Counted from the first letter of the stretch, positions 1 through 11,835 are shown. The stretch is 64,000 nt of DNA from Triticum aestivum (GCF_018294505.1 NC_057802.1:313400209-313464208), one strand, 5' to 3'. Notes: a model not told the origin generated them from the letters alone. Made by a program: numbers and translations.

Positions 1-1694
1 GGCGCCAGAAAAGAGCTTGATGTCTACTACACAACCTTCTTCTTGTAGACGTTGTTGGGCCTCCAAGTGCAGAGGTTTGTAGGACAGTAGCAAATTTCCC
101 TCAAGTGGATGACCTAAGGTTTATCAATCCGTGGGAGGCGTAGAGATGGTCTCTCTCAAGCAACCCTGCAACCAAATAACAAAGAGTCTCTTGTGTCCCC
201 AACACACCCAATACAATGGTAAATTGTATAGGTCCACTAGTTCGGCGAAGAGATGGTGATACAAGTGCAACATGGATGGTAGATATAGGTTTTTGTAATC
301 TGAAATATAAAAACAGCAAGGTAACTAATGACAAAAGTGAGCGTAAACGGTATTGCAATGCTAGGAAACAAGGCCTAGGGTTCATACTTTCACTAGTGCA
401 AGTTCTCTCAACAATAATAACATAATTGGATCATATAACCATCCCTCAACATGCAACAAAGAGCCCAGTCAAAAAAAAACATGCAACAAAGAGTCACTCC
501 AAAGTCACTAATAGCGGAGAACAAACGAAGAGATTATGGTAGGGTACGAAACCACCTCAAAGTTATTCTTTCCAATCAATCCGTTGGGCTATTCCTATAA
601 GTGTCACAAACAGCCCTAGAGTTGGTACTAGAATAACACCTTAAGACACAAATCAACCAAAACCATAATGTCACCTAGATATTCCAATGTCACCTCAAGT
701 ATCCGTGGGTATGATTATACGATATGCATCACACAGTCTCAGATTCATCTATTCAACCAACACATAGAACCTCAAAGAGTGCCCCAAAGTTTCTACCGGA
801 GAGTCAAGACGAAAATGTGTGCCAACCCCTATGCATAGGTTCATGGGCGGAACCCGCAAGTTGATCATCAAAACATACATCAAGTGAATCACGTGATATA
901 CCATTGTCACCACAGATACTCACGGCAAGACATACATCAAGTGTTCTCAAATCATTAAAGACTCAATCCGATAAGATTACTTCAAAGGGAAAACTCGATC
1001 CATTACAAGAGAGTAGAGGGGGACAAGCAACATAAGATCCAACTATAATAGCAAAGCTCGCGATACATCAAGATCGTGCCAAATCAAGAACACGAGAGAG
1101 AGAGAGAGAGAGATCAAGCACATAGATACTGGTACATACCCTCAGCCCCGAGGGTGAACTACTCCCTCCTCGTCATGGAGAGCGCCAGGATGATGAAGAT
1201 GGCCACCGGTGAGGGTTTCCCCCTCCGGCAGGGTGCCGGAACAGGGTCCCGATTGGTTTTTGGTGGCTACAGAGGCTTGCGGCGGCGGAACTCCCGATCT
1301 ATTCTGTTCCCCGGTCGTTTTAGGGTATATGGATATATATAGGCGGAAGAAATACATCAGGGGAGCCACGAGGGGCCCACGAGGGTGGAGGGCACGCCCC
1401 CCTGCCTCGTGCCTCCCTCGTTGCTTTCCTGACATGCACTCCAAGTCCCCGGGGTTGCTTTCCTTCCAAAAATAACTTCTCCAGAAGGTTTCATTCCGTT
1501 TCGACTCCGTTTGATATTCCTTTTCTTGGAAACACTGAAACAAGGGAAAAACAGGAACTAGCACTGGGCTCTGGGTCAATAGGTTAGTCCCAAAAATAAT
1601 ATAAAAGTGCATAGTAAAGCCCATAAAACATCCAAGATGGATAATATAATAGCATGAATACTTCATAAATTATAGATACGTTGGAGACGTATCA
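1..1694 (-). mobile_element. 5' LTR of an Athila-type Gypsy element; body lies left of the window
   Basis: Read on the minus strand, an LTR starts at 1694 (TGATACGTCTCCAACGTATC) and ends with CA at about position 18. It is followed at once by CTGGCGCC, the start of a tRNA-Asp-type primer binding site (TGGCGCC...), which the window edge cuts off. A primer site next to the LTR makes this the 5' LTR of a minus-strand element. At about 1677 bp it has the same start, the same palindromic opening and the same promoter layout as the complete element at 37.6-45.2 kb, but most of the sequence differs, so it is a related family (Sabrina/WHAM-like; name unverified). No coding capacity. Confidence 0.85.
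448..493. repeat. 30-bp tandem duplication inside the LTR
   Basis: AACATGCAACAAAGAG occurs at 448-463 and again at 478-493, separated by a short spacer with a nine-A run. It looks like a private slip-type duplication in this LTR copy. Confidence 0.8.
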
Positions 1695-4689
1695 GAAGGC
1701 CATCCATAGCACTCACGCTTATCTTGCGAGTTTTAGAGTATCCACTTTAAGTTATCTATGAACTGTACAGGCAACCCAGAAGTCCTTTACTGCGGACACG
1801 GCTATTCGAATAGATGATGTTAACCCTGCAAGGGTGTACTTCTTCACACACACTCTTGGCACTTACCACCATGTACACATCGTGTATCTCGGCAACCTTC
1901 AAGCGGAAGCCTGGCGAGGGAGTCGGCCACGACCTGACTAACCACACAAGTCTCTAGTCCAGGTTTATCGCCTATTCGGGTTCCATCCGCAAGGAGATCC
2001 GGCCGGGGTGTCGCTCACGGCCCCAAACGATGTGTACAGGGTTCCAAGCCCACCAAACGGGCGGCACTTGGCATACCCGGCCACGGTGCCTAGTCTGACC
2101 CAAGCCCACCTGTACCGGGTGCCACTTGGTAGACTACTAACACTACCTACAAACACCAGAAACTAGTTGCAACTCCTGGACAGAGATCAGGTTGATTAAT
2201 AAGTCGAGAGAGCTTGGAGCGCCCGAAGCCCAATGTGTGGTAGTAACTGTTCATGGATCACAAACACAGAACTCAGTTCCTGAGGACGGCTGCAATGAGA
2301 CAACCCACCATGTACTCCTATATGGCCTCTCACTGCTACCTTTACCAAATTGTGTTCACACACTTAGCTCTCGACAGTAGGACATGTTCACCACATTCCA
2401 ATTCATCCCCGATGAACCAGACCTGACTCAACTCTAAGCAGTAGCAGGCATGACAACAAGCATGAATGAGTAGGCACATCAGGGCTCGAACAACTCCTAC
2501 TCATGCTAGTGGGTTTCATCTATTTACTGTGGCAATGACAGGTCATGCAGAGGAAAGGGTTCAGCTACCGCATCATGTAACAGTTGAAACGTTGTTGTCC
2601 TAATGCAGTAAAAGAGAGCAGGAGCGAGAGAGTGGGATTGTATCGGAATGAACAAGGGGTTTTTGCTTGCGTGGCACTTCTGAAGATAGTATAGCTCTTC
2701 ATCGGTGTCATCGAACTCATCGCCGGAACGTCGTCTACTGAGAGGGGACAAATACCGGCAAACAGGAAGAGACACAATCAATGCAATGCAACAATATGAT
2801 GCATGATCATGATATGGCAATACGCTAGTGTTTGAGCTAATGCAACTAGCAATCATATTAAATGAAGTTGGTTTGAACCAAAGGTTCAAATTCAAACTCC
2901 ATATGTGATTATTTAAATGCCAAACATTTGATTTGCCCTATTCAGCAACCATAAGTTATTCCAGCATGCACGAAAATGGTACAGATGGATAGATTGCATT
3001 TTTCTGATAATTTTTCATATATAAATCTTTTCGATCTGAGTTATAGATTATTTTCTATGATTTTTAGAAGTTTTAACTATTTTCTGGAATTTCCTGGTTA
3101 TTGAAAAAGCCAGAAAAGCTTTATGGCGTCAGTAAGGTCAATAGTGACATCATTAGGTCAACCGACGCGGTCCAGGTCAAACCTGACCTGTCGGGCCCAC
3201 TGGTCAGTGACAGAGGCGCTAATCCCGCGTTGACTCGTGCTTTGACTCACTGCAGGGCCCACTGTGAGTGGCTGTGGGGTGGTTAGCTGGCAGTGATTAG
3301 CACTAATCACGCGGCCACGTCGGCGGGCCCGGGGATTAGCCGCCATTGACCTTGATAGACGGCGGAGGCATGCCGGAATCGCTACTCCGGCGACGGTTTG
3401 ATGCGCGGGAGGGCTCTATGGGTTCCTGGCGTTGGGGCAGTGGTGGTGGCCGGTGGTGCTGGGGTGGCCGGGAACGACGGCGGCGAGCACATCGGCGGCG
3501 GCCGGAGTTCGGACATCGATCGTTCCGACGTGGTAGGGCACGGCAGGAGCAACGGGTAGTTGCTACGTCCCCGTGGTGACGCGCTGAGCGCGGTGACGCG
3601 CTCGGTTTCGAGCTCAATTGGACGTGTCCACGGCGGTGAGGAGCTCAGGCGGTGGCGCAATTTGGTCGGCAAGGGGCGGCGGCTACAGGGCGTAACGAGC
3701 TCGGGGAAGAGGGGGTTTCGACGCGGAAGTTCACAGTGGTTGTAGAGGGCGTCGACGCGGGCTCGGGGAAGGCCAGATGGCGACGTACGGCTGGCGGCGA
3801 TCTCGGACGGCCGAGGAGGAAAACGGCGGCGTTGGAGGCGCAGCAGAGCTTCTGGCGCCGCGTGACTCGATGGAGAAGACGAAGACGGCGAGGCGGAGAC
3901 ACCTGGGACGGAGAGGGAGCGAGGGGGTGGCTGTGGCCGCGTCGGTGCACTGCGGCGCTCTCTGACACGTTCGGGTCCGGGCGGGAGAGAGAGCAGAGGA
4001 GAGGGAAGGCACGGGAGGAGAGTGAGGGGGTACGGGGCTGGCGCGTGGCGTCTTCCAGAGACATCCGGGAAAGCAGGCAAAGAGGAGGTGGCCGGGCGTG
4101 TGTGTGCATGCCACGGGCACACGCCCTCGTGCCTACTGGCATGAGGTTGAAGACAGGGGAGGAGTTGGGCTGGGCTGGCTACAGTGCTGGGCCGCACATG
4201 CGGGCTGCAGGTAAGCTAGGTAAGTTCTTCTCTCTCTGCTTTTCTCTATTTTGTTTTCTCTTTTCTATTTTTGCAGTCTGTTTGTGATTTAGTTCTAAGA
4301 CCAAATCAATTTAAAAATTCATAAAAATAATTGTGTGAACTAAATGGACTTATCCAAATCCACACAACAATTTTCAGAATTATTGAACATATATTTATTA
4401 TATAATAAATATAGATCCAATTCAAATATTTATTGGATTAATTCAAAGGCCCAAAATAATTCTTTCTGAAATTCTAAAAATATTGGTTTGAATTTTATCC
4501 CTTGCCAATATTTCCACAGATTCACAAGAACATTTTCTTGGACTTATTTGAAGCAATTTTTATTTTGGTCATTTTCAGAAATGATTTCTGAGGCTTTCAC
4601 ATGTCCCCATTTCCAGTTCATTGAAAAATAAACATGATGACATGGATGCAGATGCAACTAATTACAAACAAAGATCTAGGGCTATGACA
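1695..4689 (-). mobile_element. Fragment of a long-LTR Gypsy-like element (minus strand)
   Basis: The right border reads as an LTR start on the minus strand (TGTCATAGCCCTAG, starting at 4689), next to the unrelated antisense-ORF remnant of element E. From there the sequence runs left through an AT-rich stretch (4.6-4.25 kb), a GC-rich block with a CT-rich leader (4.25-3.3 kb), and then moderately AT-rich sequence, with no gag or pol homology. The left side is cut at 1694 by the Athila-type LTR, so the other end and any target duplication cannot be seen. I read it as part of one long LTR or LTR plus leader. Family not recognised. Confidence 0.6.
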
Positions 4690-5298
4690 GTACGAACCTC
4701 GCCCAAGACATGTTGGTGAAGCTGAAGGTGGTTTATACTCTGGTGGAACAGCTGTACACAGGTGCAACGATCCCTAGCGGTTATCTCGCATAATAAATAG
4801 CCACATTCACTCATCAAGGATGTATTAGACAAGCTATCTGTTATGCCCAAGATAATTGAAGAAATCAAGAGATCTGCAGCTTGAGCCGGTGCCATCACTG
4901 CTTTGAGTCGGGCCAAAGCATGGCAGGTGGAGCTAGACCCGGAGGAGATGGCCACTGGCTATCCGAGCCTCAAAGAGGACGGGTTTCCCTTTGATGCCAG
5001 CAACTCTACCAAATGTGTAAAAGAGATGCGCCCTCTGGCAAGTAAATTGGCCGAGGAAACAAATTTGTCTAAGTATCAGGCGGCTTATACCAAGGGGAAC
5101 GAAAAAGTGAAAGCGCCGGCTTATGAGATTGTAGAGCTCATTCCTCCAATACGTAAGCACACTTTTGCTCCTGATATTGATCCGTCCAACCTTATAGACG
5201 AGTGGACATCATATGACTTCCAAACGATGGAGGAAGAAGAAGAAGAACCGGCGCAGGATAACCCGGAGTCTTCAACTCGCCAAGACCAGAACAACTAA
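4690..5298 (+). pseudogene. Antisense ORF remnant of element E (C-terminal part)
   Basis: The clean part is 4903-5298 (131 codons, stop TAA). It includes a stretch around PLASKLAEETNLSKYQ and a proline-rich segment (LIPPIRKHTFAPDIDPSNL), then an acidic run of glutamates. Just upstream the same protein continues in frame (DKLSVMPKIIEEIKRSAA) but is broken by TGA at about 4882. Further upstream, 4695-4765 reads NLAQDMLVKLK in another frame, so there is at least one frameshift. It is opposite to E's gag-pol, as expected for a Tat antisense ORF. Function unknown. The 5' part was lost to the LTR insertion at 4689. Confidence 0.7.
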
Positions 5299-5709
5299 TT
5301 CAAGGGTGGCTCGCAGACTGCAGCGAGGCGTTTCTTCTGTAAAAAACTCTTAATCATTTGATCTTGGGAAATCCTTGTAATAGGCTAGTTAAAAAACAAT
5401 GATCTGTCATGCCATCGTGCATGTTGAGTCGTAAAACTGCTGTTGAAATATCTCATGTATCACTAATGAGCTTGCAGGCAATATCGTATTGTTTTTCAAT
5501 GTTCCTGCACACATGGTAAACAACATACACCCTGGCGGTTTACGCCAGGGCGGGTCATAACTTCCAATATGATATGTTCTGGCGACTTAAGGCCTATAAC
5601 CAGAAACTTATTCAAGGCAAATCATGACTTGAATTTATTCAAGGCAAATCATCCTGGCGACTTGAAGTCTGTAAGCCAGAAACTTAGCAGGAGCAGAAGA
5701 AACGAGTTC
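5299..5709. other. Non-coding 3' spacer of element E
   Basis: No coding potential. It holds a partial tandem duplication at about 5578-5686: the phrase CTGGCGACTT...CCAGAAACTT occurs twice, and TTATTCAAGGCAAATCAT occurs at 5609-5626 and 5635-5652. It ends at the insertion point of element F. Confidence 0.6.
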
Positions 5710-5945
5710 TGCCAGTGCACTAAATTTTGGGCCCTTTAGTACCCCTTACTTGTGCACGGGCAGTTGCAGCCGCACCCATGGCAAGGCTTGACGGGGGTAG
5801 CTGGAGGCAAAATACAAGACGACCAAGACGGCGTTCGAGCCAGTAACCAGAGAGCAGAAGACAAGTTGGGCCCCCGGCAAGATTCTTGCCGGGATGACTA
5901 ATGAAGCCCCGACAAGATCCTTCCCGGGATGGTTTGCGAAGCACC

Positions 5946-6254
5946 AGCAAGACCATCACCCTTGAGGTTTTGAGCTCTAACACCATCAACAACGTCAAGA
6001 CCAAGATCCAAGGGCGTCTGCGTAGTGGCACGCAAATCTTTGTGAAGACCGGCAGGCAAAATTCCCGGCAAGGTTCTTGCTGGGGACGCTTGCGAGGCCC
6101 CCATGCAAGATCCTTGCCGGGGACGTTTGCGAGGCCGCGGCAAGGCTCGCGCACGGCAAGGTTCCGCCGCCCTACCACTGCTCCAGTGCAACAAGCAGCT
6201 TGCCAGCCAGGCAAGCACCTGCGTGGTGGCATGCAGATCTTCGTGAAGATCCTG
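5946..6254 (+). other. Polyubiquitin-derived segments in the U3 part of F's 5' LTR
   Basis: From 5949 the plus strand reads KTITLEV, then SSNTINNVKTKIQ, then (from about 6015) RLRSGTQIFVKT. At 6220-6254 it reads LRGGMQIFVK. Plant ubiquitin contains KTITLEV, SSDTIDNVKAKIQ and, at the junction of tandem units, RLRGG followed by MQIFVKT. The DNA also matches: CGTGGTGGCATGCAGATCTT at 6222-6241 is the usual codon run for that junction. The middle of the ubiquitin unit is missing between KIQ and RLR. One ORF (5901-6278) spans both pieces in this LTR. It lies upstream of the LTR TATA box, so it should be U3. No protein function is claimed. Confidence 0.82.
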
Positions 6255-6500
6255 CCACCGCTCCAGCACAGCGGCTAGCCAGTCAGCTTGGCATTTGCAT
6301 GCCTCATCATCCTGGGTGTGTGTCAAGACGGGGTGAGGCGGCACCGGACAGGACGGGCTCTGTTTACGTCCCCGATAAAGTTAGGGGGCACGTAAACAGT
6401 GCATTTAATGCGTTTGTCCTAAGACGTCAGTGATAAGCATGCACACTGTAGCTGCTTTACACCTCCTGTGTGCATGTACGCCGCTGTGGACGCCCCTTGG

Positions 6501-6507
6501 TATAAAA
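6501..6507 (+). promoter_or_regulatory. TATA box of F's 5' LTR
   Basis: TATAAAA follows a GC-rich stretch and lies about 250 bp before the LTR end. The same motif is at 28247-28253 in the 3' LTR. Confidence 0.7.
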
Positions 6508-6759
6508 GGAGGCCCAAGGCGATACAGGGGGACTATTTTGGACATTCTGGCCTAGTTTGCATGCGTAGCAGCGAGCCGAAGCTCAAGAACACTAAATACA
6601 CTACAAGAAGGACTAGGGTTTTACGCTTCTCAGCGGCCCGAACCTGGGTAAAAATCCCCCTGTGTTGATCGTTAGATTTGCTCTTTGTGCACTCCTCTTT
6701 CCCTGCCAACCATAGAAGGGATCCATGTGATCTCATAGGTGTCGTTTCCACGACATCTT

Positions 6760-6778
6760 TGGCGCGCCAGGTAGGGGA
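6760..6778 (+). other. Primer binding site of element F
   Basis: TGGCGCGCCAGGTAGGGGA begins five bases after the LTR end. It is a TGG-starting site typical of LTR retrotransposons; I do not assign the tRNA. Confidence 0.75.
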
Positions 6779-6829
6779 GAAGGTTGTGCAAACCTAATCT
6801 AGCAGTTAGGCATTAGTTTCTTGATCGCT

Positions 6830-8751
6830 ATGTCTCCCAAGAAAAAGGCGATCATGGCGATCGGTTCGTTTGTGGTTGATCCGCTCGTACCGACACGGAC
6901 GGGCGACAGGGTAAACGCGGACGGTGGCGGAGGTGGAGATGACGAGCATCCACGACATTCTGGCGACCGAAGCCAAGCGAGCGGTATCATCCGCGGCCAC
7001 GACAACGACCCACGGGCCACTGGGTCCAAGGACGGAGCCGTGCTGCCTACGAGCGGCGCGGTGACCTCCAAGACACCCCCGCCAGCGCATGTGCCACGGT
7101 CTTCCCAGGCCGTGCACGATGAGTGGCACCGCGACGCTGGCGACCCCGAGCATCCCCACAGAAAGTGCCCTCAACATCATTCTCAAGATGCACAGGGCCA
7201 GCATGCGCCCCAAGATGCTGGTGGAAACGGCGCGCGGCCGCGGAACCATGATGGGGCTCGTTCTCACATGGTTAGAAGTCCGAGCACCTCCCGTTCTTCG
7301 CGCCTGTCGCTTCCACCTACGCCAGCCGAAGCGTTGGCGCGAGCGCAACTACTCCTAGATTTTCCTCCCACTGCGGAGAAGCAAGAGGAATGGAGAGCTG
7401 CTATCCAGAGCCTTATTGGTTTTGCCAATAAAGATGGGAATCAGGAGGCAGGCCCTTCATAGCGTCGGTCCATAGAGCCGGTGCGTGCTGACGGCGGAAG
7501 GGTCGGAGGTGCAGCAACCACGGTGCACTCTCCTCCACCATGACAGCAACGGTTGCCAGCTCGACGGGTCGATGCCCGGGATGATGGATCCACGGCGTCG
7601 TCCGATCCACGAGCTTGCCGTGATCAACGCCAAGTCCTTCGGGAACGGGTCAAAGAAGATGCTCGAACTACCATCGACTGGGGCGAGAAGCGCGCCATCA
7701 ATCTAATAGGCGCGCAGGGCCCACTGTAGACAGGCCTGCGCCGGGGGATTCTGGTGGCTTACCTTACGAGGTGGGTTGTCCAGCTTTCACCCATGAGCTG
7801 CGCCGATTCCAGTGGCCCACTTCCCGCACGTTCAAACCAGAGGTCTTGGAGAAATACGATGGCAAGAATCATCCGTCCGAGTTCCTGAGCATTTACACCA
7901 TCGCGATGCAAGCTGCCGGGGCTCACGACGGCCAGGTGCTCGCCAACTACTTCCCGTTGGTGCTCAAGCCCAACGTCAGGTCGTGGTTGATGCACCTACC
8001 AGTAGATTCCATCTCCTCTTGGTCGGATCTATGCCACAAGTTTGTTGGCGCCTGTACCAGAAGCCGCCAAGCCCCTGGCCAGTCGAGTGATTTACATCTC
8101 ATCTCCCAGAAGGATGGCGAATCATTGCGCGAGTACATACAGAGGTTCAGCAATGTGCAGTACAACATCCCAGATGTTCATCCTGCCGCTGTCATCAGCG
8201 CGTTTCACCATAATGTGCACAACCACAAGATGCGTGAAGAGCTAGCAATGAACAAGGTTAGGGATGTTGCCGAGCTTTATGTTTTGGCCGATAGATGTGC
8301 TCGGGCTGAAGAAGGAAGGAAGTACCCCGGCGAAGATGCCAGCTCGGGAAGTGACTCCAGAGACGAAGACACCGTCGCCCCGGCAAAGAAGGGCCGATGG
8401 CACAACAGGAAGCGCAAGGGCAAAACCATGCTTGCCGTTGAGGAATCCGGCAACCCCGGCGCCGCCAAGAAGGCCAAGGTTGACGACCCCGGCAAGGAGG
8501 TTGCCGGGTGCGCCGCCTGCCGGGCCGTGGCGGCTACCGACAAGCCAGAGGGCTCCGACAAGCAATATTGCAAGATCCATCGCACCAAGGGCCATGACCT
8601 CCAGAACTGCCGGCAAGTTGAGCAGCTTGTGGAAAGGCAGAAAGCTGAGTATGAAAGGCGAGACAAGGAGAAGGGCCGGCAAGGTGCCGAGGGGACCGGC
8701 AAGAAGCATGGTGGCCAAGGGGGTGGCCGCGGCAAGGAGAAGCAACAATAG
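6830..8751 (+). pseudogene. gag: gag of element F (broken)
   Basis: The first ATG after the primer site is at 6830 (MSPKKKAIMAIG). The frame stays open to TAG at 7460-7462 and encodes a charged, low-complexity N-terminal region. After a frameshifted stretch the Gag core is open at 7771-8751. It has the capsid-like Retrotrans_gag segment (YDGKNHPSEFLSIYTIAM, then NVRSWLMHLPVDSISSWSDL and GESLREYIQRFS), a lysine-rich region, and a zinc-knuckle-like motif CKIHRTKGHDLQNC of the C-x2-H form common in Tat elements. It ends in a glycine/lysine-rich tail at TAG 8749-8751. Packaging of element RNA is the family role; this copy cannot make a full Gag. Confidence 0.85.
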
Positions 8752-9710
8752 AGGCCTGCTCGAGGCCGCGACAAGAAAGAGGGAGATAATGATCATGAAG
8801 AGGATGACGAGTCCAGCAAGCATGAGTTTCAAAAAGCTACAGAGGCCATGTGCATTGATGGCGGCGCCTCGTTACATTCTTCTCACCGCCAACTTGAACA
8901 GTGGGCGTGCAAGATTAATGCGACAGAGCTGTTGATCAATGCCCAGAAGCCACTGAAATGGTCCAACATGCCTATCAATTTGTACGCCGAGGATCACCCT
9001 GATTGCACAACCGCGGTCGGGTGCTTGCCATTGTTGGTTTCACCAAGAATTCGCAACCTCAAGGTGAAAAAATGCTAGTTGACGGTGGGGCCAGTTTGAA
9101 CTTGATCTCGCCCAAAGTGATCAAGAGTTTGCAAATTCCTGATGAAGATCTCGAAGAGACGGGTACGTTTCAAGGGATCAATCCGGGGAGAAGCCAGGCC
9201 AAGGGTAAGATCACGATGCCAGTTACATTTGGTGGTGAGTTGAACTACAGGACGGTGAAGATCGTTTTTTATGTCGCCAAGATCCCGTTGACATATAACG
9301 GGATCCTTGGCCGTCTAACACTGGCCAAGTTTATGGCAGTGTCACATTACGCCTACAACACGCTGAAGATGCCCCGCCCGATGAGCATCATCACTGTCAA
9401 CTCCGACCAGAAAGACGCGCTCATCTGCGCCGACCAACTATACCGGGAGGCAGTTGTAGCACCTGCCGTCGAGGCGCTTGCTCCTGCCACTGGAGCTCAC
9501 GAGGGGAAGAAGACCGGCAAGACCTCTTGCACCCACTCCGGCAAGCGCGCCTCCTCTAAGTGCTGCGTTCCCGTTGAGAACGTGCCAAAGAGCTCCACCG
9601 GCAAGAGCAAGAAATCCAAGGCGGCACCACCAGAAACCAAGAAGGTGCCCGTCAAGGAGGACGGCACGGGCGGAGCTTTCACTATAAGCTCCACCCTCGA
9701 CAGCAAATAG
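8752..9710 (+). pseudogene. Aspartic protease region of element F (frameshifted)
   Basis: Two frames carry the domain. 8848-9078 begins CIDGGASLH and includes LPLLVSPRIRNLKV. Then 9072-9710 carries MLVDGGASLNLISP, the retropepsin active site in the D-G-G form seen in Tat elements, and the closing motif ILGRLTLAKFMAVSHYAY. The switch between frames near 9075 means one small indel. A lysine-rich linker (9480-9710) ends at TAG 9708-9710. The family role is polyprotein cleavage. Confidence 0.8.
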
Positions 9711-9749
9711 GAAAGCGCGCTCATCGCCTTCCTGCAGGCGAATGTCGAT

Positions 9750-10770
9750 GTGTTTGCATGGCAAGCATCTAACATCCCCGGTGTTCCCAGGGAGGTGATT
9801 GAGCACCATCTTGTTATCTGTCCTCATGCGCGGCCCGTCAAGAAGAAGTTCAGGAAGCAAGCTTTGGAGCGGCAAGAGTTTATCATCGAAGATATTAGGA
9901 AGCTGGAAGCGGCAGGCTTGGTCAGAGGAGTGCTCCACCCAACATGGTTGGCCAATCCGGTGGTGGTGCACAAGGCGAACGGAAAATGGAGGCTATGCAT
10001 TGATTATGCAGATATCAATATAGCTTGTCCAAAGGATCCCTTCCCCTTGCCACACATCGACCAGATCATGGACTCCACTGCCGGGTGTACTTGTTGACGC
10101 CTACTCAGGATACCATCAAATCTTCATGACGAAGGAAGATGAAGAGAAGACCGCGTTTATCACCACATGTCGTACGTATTGTTTTATACAAATGCCTTTC
10201 GGATTGAAAAGCACTGGTTCGACTTTTGCAAGAGCGGTTCACATTGATTTTGAGCCCCAGCTACATAGAAATATGGAAGCTTATATGGATGACATAGTGG
10301 TCAAAACCAAGGACAAGGCAACAATTGTGCAAGATTTAGAAGAAACATTTGCAAATTTGCGCAAGATCAATATCAAGCTCAATCCTGAGAAGTCTATGTT
10401 TGGCGTCCCATCCGGCAAGCTTCTTGGGTTCTTTGTGTATCAGCATGGGATCGAGGCGAACCTTCAGAAGATCAAGACAATTGAGCAAATTGAAGCACCA
10501 AGACGAGTCAAGGATGTACGTCGACTTGCTGGCTGTGTTGCTGCTTTGAGCAGGTTCATCTCCAAATCTGCTGAGCGCGCCCTGCCCTTTTTTAAGATCT
10601 TGAAAAAGGCAGGTCTAATGAAATGGACTCCGGAAGCAGAGGAAGCGCTGCAAGATTTAAAGAAGTACCTCTCCTCTATGCCAACACTAGTCACACCTAA
10701 ACCGCAAGAGCCGTTGCTGCTATATCTAGCAGCAACAAATCAAGTGGTCAATGCTGCGCTAGTGGCGTAG
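9750..10770 (+). pseudogene. pol: Reverse transcriptase of element F (one deletion)
   Basis: 9750-10097 gives the N-terminal RT: HPTWLANPVVVHKANGKWR, LCIDYADINIACPKDPFPLP. A small deletion near 10085-10095 removes the usual start of the SFLDAYSGYHQ block and shifts the frame. 10126-10770 continues with MTKEDEEKTAFIT, QMPFGLKS and the catalytic YMDDIVVK at about 10294, then KLLGFFV and the start of the connection domain (LPFFKILKKAGLMKW). It ends at TAG 10768-10770, after which the frame is lost. The YMDD box is intact but the enzyme is not. Confidence 0.88.
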
Positions 10771-10952
10771 AGAGAAGTTGATGAAGAAGCAGCGGCAGTG
10801 GCGAGACTGCGGATGACAAGCCAAAGCTCTGCCCAGCAGGGTCTGGTGCCGGCAAGGCAAGACTCCCGACAGAGTCTGGTGCCGACAAGGCAGAGTGTGG
10901 TGCCAGCAAGGCAGGATCTGCGCAAGCAAATGAAGTGACATAGAAGAAGAGG
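10771..10952 (+). repeat. CCGGCAAG-rich tandem spacer between RT and RNase H
   Basis: The phrase GTCTGGTGCCGGCAAGGCA recurs about three times in degenerate form at 10840-10925. The coding frame is lost here, so expansion of this repeat may have broken the polyprotein. Confidence 0.6.
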
Positions 10953-11774
10953 ATGGTGCAGCACCCAGTTTATTTTGTCAGCTCCCTCTTGCAGGGGGCT
11001 AGATCAAGATACTCTAGTGTGCAGAAGTTGCTCTTCGGCCTCCTTATGGCCTCGAGGAAGCTGCATCACTATTTTCAGGCACATGAGATCACCGTCATCA
11101 CTCGCTTCCCCTTGCAACGGATCTTGCACAACCCAGATGCAACTGGAAGGATTGTGGAGTGGGCATTGGAGCTGTCAAGCTTTGGTCTCAGGTTTGAAAG
11201 CACTTCAACAATTCAGAGCAGAGCCTTGGCGGAGTTCACTGCGGAATGGACCTCAATGCCCGACGATAACATTCAAGAGACCACTTTCCCCGGCAAGGAA
11301 ATGAGCCGTGACTGGATTATGTACTTTGATGGGGCTTTCTCGCTGCAAGGCGCTAGTGTTGGTGTGCTCCTTGTCGCACCCACCGGAGAGCACCTCAAGT
11401 ACGTAGTCCAGATGTACTTCCCCTAGGAGAGATCAACAAACAACACTGCAGAGTATGAGGGACTGCTTGCCGGTCTCATGATCGCGGCAGATCTTGGAAT
11501 TAGCAAGCTCATTGTCAGAGGTGATTCACAACTCGTCGTCAAGCAAGTCAACAAAGATTATCAGAGCCCGTTGATGGAAGCTTACGTAGATGAAGTGAGG
11601 AAATTGGAGGAGCGTTTTGACGGTCTGCAACCAGAGCATGTTCCTCGAGCAGAGAACGACATTGCCGACGACCTGTCAAAACATGCTGCCCACAAGTTAC
11701 CTGTGGAACCAGGGACCTTTGTGCTCCAATTAACTCAGCCACGCGTTGAACCATCGGCAGGACAGAATAAGTGA
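10953..11774 (+). pseudogene. Connection/RNase H and second RNase H-like domain of element F
   Basis: 10953-11426 reads QHPVYFVSSLLQGARSRY and MASRKLHHYFQAHEIT, typical of the RT-linked RNase H tail of Gypsy elements, then WIMYFDGAFSLQGASVGV, the first acidic block of a second RNase H. After TAG at 11424-11426 the same frame goes on through NTAEYEGLLAGL (catalytic E) and VRGDSQLVVKQV (catalytic D) to ENDIADDLSKHA (final D). A second, archaeal-type RNase H is characteristic of the Tat lineage. All four acidic positions are present; a single stop interrupts them. Confidence 0.82.
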
Positions 11775-11835
11775 AGAAATTTGAGCCCCGACAAGTAATT
11801 TCCCGCTAAGATCCCAGGAGCCGCCGACAAGGAAG

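Larger units (their letters stand above)
5710..6755 (+). repeat. 5' LTR of element F
   Basis: Ends at CGACA just before the primer site. It contains several hairpin-forming CCGGCAAG...CTTGCCGG units (for example around 5872-5893), two polyubiquitin-like segments (5946-6050 and 6220-6254) and a TATA box at 6501. It is repeated at 27457-28501 in the same orientation. Confidence 0.9.

Noticed and set aside
1142..1666. 174-codon minus-strand ORF
   Set aside because: Lies wholly inside an LTR and spans its promoter; the homologous LTRs at 37.6 and 43.7 kb do not conserve it.
3346..4287. Several overlapping ORFs of 77-271 codons on both strands
   Set aside because: GC-rich LTR/leader sequence with all frames open on both strands, Arg/Pro/Ser/Gly-rich, no domain; compositional artefact.
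8242..8832. 196-codon minus-strand ORF rich in Leu/Ala/Val
   Set aside because: Mirror of gag coding sequence; hydrophobicity comes from reading GCC/AAG-rich codons backwards.
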